Below, piece by piece: positions 18,260 to 26,452 of a DNA stretch of 64,000 bases; the stretch's first letter is position 1; each line of letters begins with the position of its first letter. The stretch lies in assembly GCF_900240995.1 (NCBI RefSeq), contig NZ_LT965954.1, positions 372,001 to 436,000 on the forward strand, given 5' to 3'. The DNA comes from Bacillus sp. Marseille-P3661 (GTDB lineage: Bacteria > Bacillota > Bacilli > Bacillales > Bacillaceae_J). The notes beneath the pieces are model-generated. The model did not search any database. It worked only from the letters and a program-made list of their open reading frames with translations, and had not been told where the DNA came from. A program made the translations under genes and the position numbers.

Positions 18260-18424
18260 TTAACGTTTCCCTTCATCTTCAATTCTATTGGAAATTCGTG
18301 CATTTTCGGCTGTTTTGAAAGCCTGTAAGTCAGTAAATTCTTTATCAAACTCTACCTTTGGAAGGCTTTCAGTTGGAGTTTGATTGTTTGTTAGTGCTGC
18401 ATGACGTGCAACTTTTCGTTTCAT
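18260..18424 (-). CDS. Small basic protein, paralogue of the 67-residue neighbour
   Basis: ATG at 18424 is preceded by a perfect TTAGGAGGATATAT ribosome binding site, giving 54 residues (MKRKVARHAALTNNQ...). The longer frame reaching 18484 overlaps the upstream gene and has no such site. The VEFDKEFTDLQAFKTAENA block aligns with the EFGLEFSDINASKQFEIAA block of the next gene. The upstream gene's stop codon (TAG) overlaps this gene's ribosome binding site, a sign of tight coupling. Confidence 0.65.
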   Translation of the reverse strand: MKRKVARHAALTNNQTPTESLPKVEFDKEFTDLQAFKTAENARISNRIEDEGKR

Positions 18425-18434
18425 ATATATCCTC

Positions 18435-18593
18435 CTAACCAGTTGGTATATTATTATGACCTGAATTTTCCCTTTCATATGCAATTAAAATTACATCTTC
18501 ACCCATTGTTTCAGCAAGTTTACGCTCGGTTTCACGCAAGACATTTAATTGTTGTTCATCTAGATGGGCAAACGGAAATTGTTGTGAGGGCAT
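18435..18593 (-). CDS. Small protein of 52 residues, first gene of a short-gene operon
   Basis: ATG at 18593 follows GGAGGAAAAAAT. The product begins MPSQQFPFAHLDEQQLNVL and forms an amphipathic helix (LRETERKLAETMGEDVILIAYE). It resembles short Bacillus proteins of unknown role. It heads the four-gene minus-strand cluster ending at 17877. The gap 18594-18870 upstream should hold its promoter; no clear sigmaA promoter was seen, so a sporulation sigma factor is possible. Confidence 0.6.
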   Translation of the reverse strand: MPSQQFPFAHLDEQQLNVLRETERKLAETMGEDVILIAYERENSGHNNIPTG

Positions 18594-18870
18594 ATTTTTT
18601 CCTCCTCAGTTTCTAAATACTCTTTCCTGATCAACTTGTCTTCAATATACATTAAAGTGACAAAATGATTGATCAATTATAGGGTTCCCATTTTCTTAAA
18701 ATTGATTTAATAAAAATAGCTTTGCTTTAAGTACCTATTCTAAAGCACTAGCATAGAATATCTTGTAAAATTGCAACTAAGAAGTTCCTTATGCCTAAAA
18801 AAGCTCACAATTTTCAATATAGAAGAGAATTGTTTAGAGCAATAATGAACCTTATTGGAGTGGATGCCAT

Positions 18871-19047
18871 ATGGCATTTGGATTGTATGTTTTAATTGGG
18901 TTACTGATTAGTTTATTTTTCTTTTTTGTACCTAAGTACGAACACATGCCAATTTGGATGTGGTTTCTACTTGTTGTAGCTTGGTTCCCGTTATATTTAT
19001 TGGGGTTGCTGTTTATTTCGGTCAGGAAACCTCACAAATTCACTTAA
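18871..19047 (+). CDS. Two-pass small membrane protein
   Basis: 58 residues beginning MAFGLYVLIGLLI. Two hydrophobic helices are separated by a short loop (VPKYEHMPIW), with a basic tail (VRKPHKF). ATG at 18871 has a TTGGAGTGG ribosome binding site about 7 bases upstream. A 13-bp inverted repeat begins at the stop codon. The family is not recognised. The hydrophobicity pattern, site and downstream hairpin together support a real gene. Confidence 0.6.
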   Translation: MAFGLYVLIGLLISLFFFFVPKYEHMPIWMWFLLVVAWFPLYLLGLLFISVRKPHKFT

Positions 19048-19076
19048 TGCAGTCTGTAGATCTTACAGACTGCATT
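19046..19076 (+). terminator. Hairpin after the two-pass membrane protein gene
   Basis: A perfect 13-bp stem (AATGCAGTCTGTA and its complement) overlaps the stop codon. The U-run is weak, so termination efficiency is uncertain. Confidence 0.6.
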
Positions 19077-19182
19077 ATAGTCAAAAATCTTATGAATAAG
19101 GCAAGATATAAAAATAAAACTTTAAACTGTTTCCTTACATATGAAAACAAACACAAGCCATACTAATTTTGAGGTGATGAAA

Positions 19183-19536
19183 GTGACAGATAAAAATAAT
19201 AATCAAAGTAAAATGGAGTCACCGATGGTTGATGAAACGCTGCCACATCAAATTTCCTCTCCTTCCTTCAAGGGAAGTAATATTGAGGTAGAACCTCCAT
19301 TTGTGAATGAACACGGTGTGGTAATTGGGGATAGCTTTTATGATTCACCAAACTCCCCGTTAAATAATTGGAGTGATGAAATCGACCCTGCTATAATGGC
19401 AGGCGATGAATGGGTTCATCCAACAAACGACATTGGATGGAATACAACGGAGAATCGAGAACTCGTAGAAGGAATGTCTCCAAAAGGTGTGCCTTTTATG
19501 CATCCAACTCTAGATGTAAGTAAAGGTAAAGATTAA
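19183..19536 (+). CDS. DUF3905-like protein
   Basis: The likely start is GTG at 19183, which has GAGG 8 bases upstream; the frame extends to 19141 without a better site. The 117 residues are acidic and hydrophilic, with a distinctive block NEHGVVIGDSFYDSPNSP followed by AGDEWVHPTNDIGWNTTENRE. That resembles the uncharacterised Bacillus family DUF3905, as far as I recall it. No membrane segment or signal is seen. The family seems limited to spore formers; its function is unknown. Confidence 0.75.
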   Translation: MTDKNNNQSKMESPMVDETLPHQISSPSFKGSNIEVEPPFVNEHGVVIGDSFYDSPNSPLNNWSDEIDPAIMAGDEWVHPTNDIGWNTTENRELVEGMSPKGVPFMHPTLDVSKGKD

Positions 19537-19543
19537 CTTGAAT

Positions 19544-19582
19544 TAAATTAGGCTCTCACTTTTAAAGTGGGAGCCTAATTTA
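19544..19582. terminator. Bidirectional terminator
   Basis: A 16-bp near-perfect stem, TAAATTAGGCTCTCAC with its complement, lies between convergent genes (DUF3905-like on +, MFS on -). Confidence 0.85.
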
Positions 19583-19605
19583 ATTAGTAATAATAGTGCA
19601 TTCAT

Positions 19606-20829
19606 TTATTGCAAGGCTTCCTTATTTAATCTTTTTTCGCTTGAATCAGGCTTTATCGCTACAAATGTTAAAAGTAGCGCAAAAACTGCAGCACCTGTTA
19701 TCACATAAAACATTATTTGATGCGATGTTTTCATTAAGAAGGAAAACAACGGCGGACCAATTGCAACGCCCAAAAACCTCATACTGCTATATATTGAAGT
19801 AATCGTCCCACGCTCTTCTTTTCCTATCCCCTCTGTAATAAGTGCGTCTAAACAAGGAAGTGTAACTCCAATTGCCATGCCACTTACAAACATAGAGGTT
19901 AACAATACGTATATATCTTCTGAGAAACTAGTCCCTATTGCTGTAATACTAAGTACTAATAATCCCAGAAAAGTGACCCACTTCATTTTCGTCTTATCCT
20001 GTTTAATTCCTTTTCCGGTAATGTATGATGCAAAACACAATGCAGCTAGTGGTATAGCTAAAATAATCCCTTTTCGCACCCCATCAACATTGTGTTGCTC
20101 CTCAAGCATTGACGATAAATAAAATAACACACCAAACAAAATAAACATTAAGATGCCACCTATTGCAAAGATTGCATTCAACCATCGGCCATTATTTTTA
20201 AAGTTTAGTTTTATATCCTCTAGGAACGCACGAAATCCTTTCGGTTTTTTCATATTAACAGGAGATTCGACGAGAAAAGCAACCATAATAATAGAAATAA
20301 TACAAAAAACTGGAATTGATAAAAAAGGTAAAAACCATATAAAACTAGCTAAAAAAGCCCCTAGTATTGGACTTAATACCTTCCCAAAAGTATTGGATGT
20401 TTCAATAATACCCAGTCCCGCACTAACATCGCTTTCCTTTTTAAAAATATCGCCAACTAATGGTAAAACAATAGGAAATGCACCCGCTGCACCTACACCT
20501 TGAAGTATTCTAGCCAAAATGATTATCCAATATGGATCTTCTATTTTCCAGGCCGCCCAACCCGCAATTAAGCCACCGATAGCCGAAATAACCAAGCTAG
20601 GCAATATCACCATTTTCCTTCCAATTCTGTCTGAAAGAAAACCAGCAATCGGAATCAATATAATGGCAACAATAGAATAAACCGTAATGATCATGCTTGA
20701 TTGGAAATTACTTATTTCTAGTTTTTTCTCCATTGTTGGTAAAACTGGTATAAGCATTGAATTTCCAAGTGTCATTACTAAAGGAATGGAAGCTAATGAT
20801 ACAATATCCCACTTTTTAGTTTTATCCAT
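19606..20829 (-). CDS. MFS transporter, multidrug-efflux type
   Basis: 407 residues with about 12 membrane helices. The MFS signature GFLSDRIGRKMV lies between helices 2 and 3, and the pattern ILQGVGAAGAFPIVLPLVGD resembles the antiporter motif C of the drug:H+ antiporter (TetA/Bmr-like) families. The substrate cannot be read. The gene is single, with no regulator adjacent. The ATG start has a GGAAGGAAAAAA site. It probably exports small toxic compounds at the cytoplasmic membrane. Confidence 0.85.
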   Translation of the reverse strand: MDKTKKWDIVSLASIPLVMTLGNSMLIPVLPTMEKKLEISNFQSSMIITVYSIVAIILIPIAGFLSDRIGRKMVILPSLVISAIGGLIAGWAAWKIEDPYWIIILARILQGVGAAGAFPIVLPLVGDIFKKESDVSAGLGIIETSNTFGKVLSPILGAFLASFIWFLPFLSIPVFCIISIIMVAFLVESPVNMKKPKGFRAFLEDIKLNFKNNGRWLNAIFAIGGILMFILFGVLFYLSSMLEEQHNVDGVRKGIILAIPLAALCFASYITGKGIKQDKTKMKWVTFLGLLVLSITAIGTSFSEDIYVLLTSMFVSGMAIGVTLPCLDALITEGIGKEERGTITSIYSSMRFLGVAIGPPLFSFLMKTSHQIMFYVITGAAVFALLLTFVAIKPDSSEKRLNKEALQ

Positions 20830-20984
20830 ATTTTTTCCTTCCTTACAAAGATATTTAATTACCTCATTTATTTTCTCCTTAATAAATTAAAAGCAACATA
20901 ACAAAAAGTGGAATAAAAAAATGACATTATTACTGGTTAAAATACTGTAAATAAGGAAAGATATTTATGAAAGGTGGTTTTAAA

Positions 20985-21347
20985 ATGAAAAGCTTTTTAA
21001 TGAAATTAATTCTTTGTCCAATAATCATTGGCTTGTGCTCTTGGCTACTTGCGAATATTAATTATAGCTATTTTTACCAACCTATTGTGATAGGTGCAGT
21101 TATTGCTGCAGTTGGCACATTGATGGAGTATATGTTGTTAACACGCGAGCGAATCTGGCTTAGTACAATAATGGATTTCATCGCAGCTACACTGATCGTT
21201 TACTTCTTAACTAACTTTTATGAAACCGCAGCTATTACGTTTGGCGGGGCACTAACAATCGGTATAGTAATCGCGATAGTCGAGCATTTCACCCATTCGT
21301 ATCTTGTGAGAAGTGGCCAAACAGAAAAGGGACCTGAATTTAGTTAA
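20985..21347 (+). CDS. DUF2512 membrane protein (YndM-like)
   Basis: 120 residues from ATG 20985, which has an AAAGGTGG ribosome binding site; the in-frame ATG at 20967 has none. Four hydrophobic helices occupy nearly the whole protein, in the pattern of the DUF2512 family (e.g. B. subtilis YndM), and a short polar tail (GQTEKGPEF) follows. Function is unknown. A strong terminator follows. Confidence 0.75.
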   Translation: MKSFLMKLILCPIIIGLCSWLLANINYSYFYQPIVIGAVIAAVGTLMEYMLLTRERIWLSTIMDFIAATLIVYFLTNFYETAAITFGGALTIGIVIAIVEHFTHSYLVRSGQTEKGPEFS

Positions 21348-21352
21348 AGATT

Positions 21353-21392
21353 AAAAAGGATATTCCTTACTCATGGAATATCCTTTTTTTTA
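21353..21392 (+). terminator. Terminator of the DUF2512 gene
   Basis: A 14-bp stem (AAAAAGGATATTCC and complement) is followed by T8. Confidence 0.9.
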
Positions 21393-21547
21393 ACCCAATT
21401 TCTCTAAAACAAATGGTTTAATGTAACTACTATGTATAAATACATGTTTTCTTTAAAGCCCTTTTTTATTATAGAAGGACGTGTAACCATTCAATTTTAA
21501 GTACTACTACATACCTTAAAGTATAAGACAAAAGGAGGTGGATATTA

Positions 21548-21646
21548 ATGGGTGGTTACGCAGGCTACGGCGGTGGTTTTGCTTTAATTGTAGTACTGTT
21601 TATTTTGTTAGTTATCGTAGGTAGTTTCTACGGGTACGGATACTAA
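21548..21646 (+). CDS. YjcZ-like sporulation micropeptide 1
   Basis: 32 residues beginning [19 protein letters not shown] Gly/Tyr-rich head is followed by a [15 protein letters not shown] membrane helix, the hallmark of the YjcZ/SscA-type peptides of Bacillaceae. A GGAGGTGG ribosome binding site and a terminator at 21680-21706 frame it. CATACCTTA at 21510-21518 fits a sigmaK -10 (CATANNNTA), although no matching -35 was found. Related peptides in B. subtilis are made late in the mother cell and may assist coat assembly. Confidence 0.85.
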   Translation: MGGYAGYGGGFALIVVLFILLVIVGSFYGYGY

Positions 21647-21679
21647 TGATTAATGATCATATCCTTTTATCTCCTTTTT

Positions 21680-21706
21680 AGCCCGTTCAATGAACGGGCT
21701 CTTTTA
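21680..21706 (+). terminator. Terminator of YjcZ-like gene 1
   Basis: A 10-bp stem, AGCCCGTTCA and TGAACGGGCT, is followed by CTTTTATTTT. Confidence 0.85.
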
Positions 21707-21720
21707 TTTTAACAATCAGT

Positions 21721-21834
21721 TTAGCACCATGCAGCTCCTACTATTATTAAAAGGATAAATAATACAACAATGAGCGCAAATCCACCTTTATAACCATATC
21801 CATAATGCCCTCCAAAGCCATATCCGTATCCCAT
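21721..21834 (-). CDS. YjcZ-like sporulation micropeptide 2
   Basis: 37 residues ([18 protein letters not shown]... then [15 protein letters not shown]). ATG at 21834 has AAGGGGTG upstream. The Gly/Tyr head is longer than in peptide 1, and the membrane helix is almost the same. It ends in a Trp-Cys pair. It lies on the opposite strand to peptide 1, so the pair is convergent. Confidence 0.85.
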   Translation of the reverse strand: MGYGYGFGGHYGYGYKGGFALIVVLFILLIIVGAAWC

Positions 21835-21880
21835 ATATATCACCCCTTATTTTAAGTTAACTAAAGGCCAAAAGGTTTTA

Positions 21881-21979
21881 TTACCACGTATAACCAGAAG
21901 CTCCTATAATGATCAATAAGATAAATAGAACTACTATTAACGTAAACCCATCACCTTTATATCCTGCTGTTGCTCCCAT
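21881..21979 (-). CDS. YjcZ-like sporulation micropeptide 3
   Basis: 32 residues (MGATAGYKGDGFTLIVVLF...). The sequence has the same helix core with Thr replacing Ala ([15 protein letters not shown]). An AGGAGGTG ribosome binding site precedes ATG 21979. A sigmaK-type promoter lies at 22008-22034. Confidence 0.85.
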   Translation of the reverse strand: MGATAGYKGDGFTLIVVLFILLIIIGASGYTW

Positions 21980-22007
21980 CAGCTGCACCTCCTCTTACCT
22001 TCTCTTA

Positions 22008-22034
22008 TACTGTATGTAAATGACTATGTGCCGT
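22008..22034 (-). promoter_or_regulatory. SigmaK-type promoter of YjcZ-like gene 3
   Basis: On the minus strand CATACAGTA (22008-22016) fits CATANNNTA, and the AC of a sigmaK -35 (22033-22034) is 16 bases upstream. Transcription would start about 30 bp before the gene. Confidence 0.65.
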
Positions 22035-22078
22035 AATAGGCTATACCCTATATTATATAAATTAGGTATATACCTAAA

Positions 22079-22110
22079 AAAACCCCTTGACCTTTTTGTC
22101 AAGAGGGAAT
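22079..22110 (-). terminator. Terminator of the manganese catalase gene
   Basis: CCCTCTTGAC pairs with GTCAAGGGG, followed on the minus strand by T6. Confidence 0.85.
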
Positions 22111-22121
22111 TTATTAAGTAT

Positions 22122-22931
22122 TTAATGTGATAATGGTGGATTTTCTCCTCCAAATGTATCTTGATCTGGATCACCAGTGAAAGGACCGGTGATTAAACCG
22201 GAATTCATTAAACTAAATGTTTCTTTACCTGTTCCTCCTTGGGACAAGTCTGGATATAGACGTGAAAATTGCTTATCACCAAAGGATCTCTCAGGCTGTG
22301 TTGCTTTAATTCGTTCTATTGCCTCCTCAAAAAACATAGCATGTGCTTCTTCTCTTTGAATTAAAAAGTCAAACATCTCCCTTGCACCTGGATCTTGTAC
22401 ATGGCGATGGAGTTCTTCGTAAACCTTACGAGCCCGAAGTTCAGCAGCTAAGTCAGATTGAAGATTTGCTAGCATATCCCCAACATTATTAATAAAATTC
22501 CCAGTAAAAGGGGAACCAGATGAATCAACATAATCCAGACCATGTCCTGTCAAATAGACACTTTTTTGCACAGTGGAATTAGAATTAATTTGGTCATTAA
22601 TCATTTGTTTTGCATTGGACATAATCAAACCTTCTGTAGCCATTTCTACATCTTGACCGCCATATGTACTAGGATCTTTATCCGGACCACCCATTAACTG
22701 TGTAATACATGTACCAACCATTTCAAGATGAGAAATTTCTTCAGTAGCAATATCCAATAACAAATCCCTTATAGCTGGATCGGCCGCACTAAAGCTTTGT
22801 GCAAAATATTGAAGACATGCCTTTAGTTCACCGTTTGCTCCACCAAACTGCTCTAACACAGCTGCTGCATAAGTAGGATTCGGACTTTTTACATTTACCG
22901 GAAATAATAATTCCTTTTGATGAATAAACAC
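22122..22931 (-). CDS. Manganese catalase, CotJC-like
   Basis: It dismutates hydrogen peroxide with a dinuclear Mn centre in a ferritin-like four-helix bundle. Ligand motifs in order: GELKACLQYF (Glu), ATEEISHLEM (ExxH), DLAAELRARKVYEEL (Glu), QREEAHAMFF (ExxH). GTG at 22931 is 7 bases after AAAGGGG and gives the family-like start (M)FIHQKELLFPV; the upstream ATG at 22949 overlaps that site. At 269 residues it is longer than CotJC (about 190) and has the Pro/Gly-rich tail of true Mn catalases. It lies between YjcZ-like peptides, consistent with a spore-coat location. Confidence 0.9.
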   Translation of the reverse strand: MFIHQKELLFPVNVKSPNPTYAAAVLEQFGGANGELKACLQYFAQSFSAADPAIRDLLLDIATEEISHLEMVGTCITQLMGGPDKDPSTYGGQDVEMATEGLIMSNAKQMINDQINSNSTVQKSVYLTGHGLDYVDSSGSPFTGNFINNVGDMLANLQSDLAAELRARKVYEELHRHVQDPGAREMFDFLIQREEAHAMFFEEAIERIKATQPERSFGDKQFSRLYPDLSQGGTGKETFSLMNSGLITGPFTGDPDQDTFGGENPPLSH

Positions 22932-23031
22932 ATAAAAACCCCTTTCCATTTTTCCTTTTTAGATTTCCCGTAATAATTCATGCTATTCAACTTCTTTTGC
23001 CCAAAATTATAAAACCGGGACATATGTCTAT

Positions 23032-23059
23032 ACCGAGACAGCCCTTCCTCCATACTCTA
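23032..23059 (+). promoter_or_regulatory. SigmaK-type promoter of YjcZ-like gene 4
   Basis: CATACTCTA (23051-23059) fits CATANNNTA with an AC (23032-23033) 17 bases upstream. The gene starts 30 bp downstream. Confidence 0.65.
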
Positions 23060-23088
23060 ATAGTGAACAGTGTAAGGAGGTGAAGAGA

Positions 23089-23190
23089 ATGAGTGCAGGA
23101 ACTGGATTCGGATACGGCGGCGGTTTTGCATTAATCGTTGTATTATTTATCTTGCTCATTATCGTTGGAGCAGGTGGATATGTATATTAA
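23089..23190 (+). CDS. YjcZ-like sporulation micropeptide 4
   Basis: 33 residues ([20 protein letters not shown]...). AAGGAGGTG ribosome binding site, Gly/Tyr head, then a [15 protein letters not shown] helix and a GGYVY end. The sigmaK-type promoter at 23032-23059 supports late mother-cell expression. It is on the same strand as peptide 5, 81 bp ahead. Confidence 0.87.
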   Translation: MSAGTGFGYGGGFALIVVLFILLIIVGAGGYVY

Positions 23191-23271
23191 TTAAAATGCT
23201 TAAAACAGTCTCGCAGACTGAAAATAAAATTAATCCTTATTACTGAAAAAATTGAAAGGGAGTTGACTTGT

Positions 23272-23400
23272 ATGTACGGATATGGAGCTTGTGGTTATGG
23301 CGGTTATGGTTACGGTGGAGGCTATGGTTATGGACGTGGATTTGCGTTAATCGTAGTTCTTTTCATCTTATTAATCATCGTTGGCGCTGCTTGGATGTAA
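23272..23400 (+). CDS. YjcZ-like sporulation micropeptide 5
   Basis: 42 residues. This is the longest Gly/Tyr head of the set ([18 protein letters not shown]...), containing one Cys, then [17 protein letters not shown] and a short AAWM end. GAAAGGGAG site 9 bases upstream. The nucleotide sequence of the helix region closely matches the other copies, indicating recent local duplication. Confidence 0.87.
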   Translation: MYGYGACGYGGYGYGGGYGYGRGFALIVVLFILLIIVGAAWM

Positions 23401-23430
23401 TTTAGAAGGTGTAAATCACCTTTGATAATT

Positions 23431-23458
23431 AAAGTCCCCCTATATATAGGGGGACTTT
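23431..23458. terminator. Bidirectional terminator
   Basis: An 11-bp palindromic stem, AAGTCCCCCTA and TAGGGGGACTT, lies between YjcZ-like gene 5 (+) and the YetF-like gene (-). Confidence 0.9.
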
Positions 23459-23463
23459 TATAA

Positions 23464-24054
23464 TTAGTGCAGCTTATCCATAGTCGGAACGTTATGTCCT
23501 TTATTGATAACCTCTTCAAAAAGTGTAAACGGTTCTTGTTTTTTTAATAAATCCTCTTTGATAATCACATGGCTTAGCATTTTCTCTAAATCACCAACAG
23601 TTACGGGCTGTGCATGCCTTTTTAATACATAACCTAACTGACCATTAGGCTCTAATGTAGCGGTTTGAACATCCGATATTCTTTGAATACCATTTTGTCT
23701 TAGCCGCATTTCTAATTGATCCACTGTAAATCGGAGTTTTTTTAGATTATTAACCATAATTATACCATCTTGTATGACTACCTTCGCTTCACCGGTTAAC
23801 ATCTTTTCAAGAATATTGAACTTTAATTGTAAGTATTCCATCAAAATTAAAAACCCTATAAAAATAGCAGACACCAATATTGTCTTTAGTACACTATCTT
23901 CTGCAATAGGTCGAATAATGATGGAACCAATTGAAATCATGATAACTGTTTGAGCAACTGTCATTTGGCTAATTGATTTTCGACCTGCTATACGGAGTAA
24001 TATAGTTCCTGTAAAGACTAGTAAGATTGCTTTCCATATAAAATCCCACTCCAT
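23464..24054 (-). CDS. DUF421/YetF-like membrane protein
   Basis: 196 residues. Three N-terminal membrane helices include the conserved RIAGRKSISQMTVAQTVIMISIGSII block, followed by a cytosolic beta-alpha domain (LTGEAKVVIQDGIIMVNNLKK, then RLRQNGI). This is the YetF/YdfR/YrbG arrangement. Such proteins are needed for germination or spore function in some Bacillus; their biochemical role is not settled. It neighbours the spore-peptide cluster and a CotF-like gene. Confidence 0.85.
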   Translation of the reverse strand: MEWDFIWKAILLVFTGTILLRIAGRKSISQMTVAQTVIMISIGSIIIRPIAEDSVLKTILVSAIFIGFLILMEYLQLKFNILEKMLTGEAKVVIQDGIIMVNNLKKLRFTVDQLEMRLRQNGIQRISDVQTATLEPNGQLGYVLKRHAQPVTVGDLEKMLSHVIIKEDLLKKQEPFTLFEEVINKGHNVPTMDKLH

Positions 24055-24156
24055 ATAATAACCTCCACATCAATGTTCGTTTTAGTATTACTTTCTTCCA
24101 AACATTTTATGTATAACATAACTAGATGGACCGTTGTAAACAGCTTTCTCGAAAAG

Positions 24157-24187
24157 GATGGTTTCCACTCTTATTATGGAAACCATC
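24157..24187 (-). terminator. Terminator of the CotF-like gene
   Basis: A 10-bp stem, GATGGTTTCC and GGAAACCATC, lies just after the CotF-like stop codon on the minus strand. Confidence 0.75.
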
Positions 24188-24198
24188 TTTGTAAATTC

Positions 24199-24780
24199 TT
24201 ATTGCATATTTGGATCCAACTGGGGCGGTTTTTGCGGAACTTCTTGGTACATTTGACTAAAGTTATTAAGCGCAGGTTGTGGAGCAGATTCTAATGGATA
24301 ATACCCCATCTTTACCATCCATTGCCACACCTCAAATGCATGATGTGAACACATAAGGAATGCATTTTCTAAGAAAGATCTTAAATCCGGATTAGCCACT
24401 TCCATTGCAGACCATGCATATTCCCTGCCAGCTCGCTTTAATGTTAGTAAATAAGCAGTGGCAATTTCTCGATCATTAAAAACTTTTACATCCGTCCTAG
24501 GCTGTACAGATGGGTATTTGGAAATTGGAGAGTGTGTATAGGATTGTAACATCTTGTTAAGCTCAGGTACATGCAATGTTTGCGTAGGACCATTTGCCAT
24601 ATTCATAAATTGAACCTTCATATTATAATCTTGAACATGCAAAGGAAAATGTTTTTGTAATATCGATTTTAATTGTTGGTCCTCTGCTTGTTTAATAAAA
24701 CTGGCCATGTTCGTAATTGAATTAACACAGCTCATTGTTAGCTCATGAAGTTCATAAAGCTCATGTGTTGCCAATTGCAC
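24199..24780 (-). CDS. CotF-like spore coat protein
   Basis: 193 residues with the ferritin-like helical CotF domain: an N-terminal helix pair (ATHELYELHELTMSCVNSI) and a second one (DREIATAYLLTLKRAGREYAWSAMEVANPDLRSFLENAF). The tail is rich in Pro/Gln (QEVPQKPPQLDP). CotF-family proteins are coat components or are paired with Mn-catalase-like coat proteins. The ribosome binding site is AAGGAGGAATGATTTC before a TTG/ATG-type start. Confidence 0.85.
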   Translation of the reverse strand: MQLATHELYELHELTMSCVNSITNMASFIKQAEDQQLKSILQKHFPLHVQDYNMKVQFMNMANGPTQTLHVPELNKMLQSYTHSPISKYPSVQPRTDVKVFNDREIATAYLLTLKRAGREYAWSAMEVANPDLRSFLENAFLMCSHHAFEVWQWMVKMGYYPLESAPQPALNNFSQMYQEVPQKPPQLDPNMQ

Positions 24781-25000
24781 AAGAAATCATTCCTCCTTAA
24801 ATGATGCCATCAGAATTAATGTTCCTTACTTCCACTAAAAAAAACTATGTAATCAAAGCTAAAACTACCTTTAATAGGAACTAGCTTTTATTAATAATAA
24901 GTGTATATTGAAATTCACGAGCACTTAAAACCACACGAAATTCAAAAATGAAAAGTCATGTGGTTTCTCGATCTTTAATATTCATTTAAAAATATCGTTA

Positions 25001-25231
25001 TTAAAGGTATTTTCTGATTTCTCGTATCATTTTATTGAACTCTTCAGGATCTTTGAAGTCATTCACAGTCCAATTTTCCTCAATCCACTGAACTAATTGT
25101 TGTGGTTCATTGAAATATTCTCCACTGGTATCAGCTTTCCGTAACATGTAACGTCCATTGTCCTCATCTAATGTTACCTCACAAGGAAAAGCACCGTCCT
25201 TACCTTTTAAATTAAACTCCAAGCCTTTCAC
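25001..25231 (-). CDS. Conserved small protein of unknown function
   Basis: 76 residues (MKGLEFNLKGKDGAFPCEV...). A short beta-strand start leads to an acidic helix and the segment QLVQWIEENWTVNDFKDPEEF. It has one Cys and no membrane segment or signal. AAAAGGGGTG ribosome binding site. The downstream inverted repeat AAACCACA/TGTGGTTT at 24931-24965 may terminate it. The stretch 24781-25000 otherwise shows nothing beyond the CotF promoter side. Confidence 0.65.
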   Translation of the reverse strand: MKGLEFNLKGKDGAFPCEVTLDEDNGRYMLRKADTSGEYFNEPQQLVQWIEENWTVNDFKDPEEFNKMIREIRKYL

Positions 25232-25386
25232 CCCTTTTAATATATATTAGATAGTGCATTTCCTCTTGGATGTCAATGGTAAAGTTAAATTTTCGAGTAT
25301 TCTATATATATATAACCTACTATACATTAATATGTATAAAATTATTGATTAACTTTAGCTTCATCTAGAAGTGCACATAAAAAAAG

Positions 25387-25417
25387 GCTGATTAGTTTAA
25401 GAAACCAATCAGCCTAA
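25387..25417 (-). terminator. Terminator of the tenA-thiZXY operon
   Basis: A 9-bp stem, AGGCTGATT and AATCAGCCT, is followed on the minus strand by T7. Confidence 0.88.
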
Positions 25418-25423
25418 GAAACA

Positions 25424-26452
25424 TTATTCCTGAATAAACATCTCATTCACATTATAATCTGCTTTTAGTAAACCCGCAGTTTCTAACCACTTTGCAACTT
25501 CTTCCCAATTTTCTTTATTCTGACTGCCAAATGCTTCGGTCGAAGTTTCCATCATTGGCAATAATATATCAAGGCTTTCCTTTTCAACTTCTGGTACTAA
25601 AGGAAAATTCGCATCATCCTGGTTTGCTAATAAAATTTGAAGCGCTTCATCTGGATTGTCTTTCATAAATTCAAATCCCTTTTTAGCTCCACGTAAAAAA
25701 CCTTTAATTGCTTGCTGATCTTTATTCCATGTTTCATCACTTGTTACTATTACAATTTCACTAAAAGCGGGTACACCATACTCTACTGGATTAAAATTCC
25801 GAGTCGGAAAACCTTTATGCTTTAATACTGGTACCTCGTGATTTATAAATGCGCCAATTACTGCATCAACTTGTTCCGCCACTATTGAGGTCCCTAGCTC
25901 AAACCCTACATCCACCATTTCAACCTTCGCTGGATCACCGCCATCATGTTTAACCATCGTTTTCAATAAAGCTTCGTTTAATTGGATACCTGGATACCCT
26001 ACTTTTTTTCCTTCAAGATCCTTCGGAGATTGAATAGCACTATCCTCAGGAAATACAATATGATTTAACGGTGTTCTAACAATTGAAGCAACAGATTTAA
26101 CCGGTACATTTTCATTCACACGAGCCATAATGACATCTGGTTGATAATATAAGCCTAAAGTAACTTTTCCTGCAGCAGCTAAATTAAGTGGATCTGTTGG
26201 ATTGGTTGGAAATTGGATTGAAACCTTCACACCTTCTTCTGCAAAATAACCTTTTTCGATTGCAGTGTATATATAGCTATGTACCGCGTTAGGATACCAA
26301 TCTAACAACAAACTTACTTCTTTCAAATCCTTTTTTTCTTCACTGGTAGGAGCGGGAGCAGTGTTACTTTCTTCATTTGTTTTACTTTCGCTACATCCTC
26401 CCAGAGCTAATGCTAAAAATAAACTTACAAAAAATGCTAAACAATTTTTCAT
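25424..26452 (-). CDS. thiY: Thiamine-precursor ABC transporter binding lipoprotein
   Basis: It binds a pyrimidine precursor of thiamine (formylaminopyrimidine in B. halodurans ThiY). NMT1/THI5-like fold with VSLLLDWYPNAVHSYIY near the N-terminus, the typical pyrimidine-binding family start. Lipobox LGGC after a 19-20 residue signal. ATG at 26452 is 8 bases after GGAGG; the ATG at 26467 overlaps the permease end and its own site. It is the last gene of the TPP-riboswitch operon. Ligand identity rests on the operon. Confidence 0.88.
   Translation of the reverse strand: MKNCLAFFVSLFLALALGGCSESKTNEESNTAPAPTSEEKKDLKEVSLLLDWYPNAVHSYIYTAIEKGYFAEEGVKVSIQFPTNPTDPLNLAAAGKVTLGLYYQPDVIMARVNENVPVKSVASIVRTPLNHIVFPEDSAIQSPKDLEGKKVGYPGIQLNEALLKTMVKHDGGDPAKVEMVDVGFELGTSIVAEQVDAVIGAFINHEVPVLKHKGFPTRNFNPVEYGVPAFSEIVIVTSDETWNKDQQAIKGFLRGAKKGFEFMKDNPDEALQILLANQDDANFPLVPEVEKESLDILLPMMETSTEAFGSQNKENWEEVAKWLETAGLLKADYNVNEMFIQE

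Noticed and set aside
18954-19166. Plus-strand frame of 70 codons
   Set aside because: Out of frame with the better two-pass membrane protein at 18871, which has the ribosome binding site and downstream hairpin.
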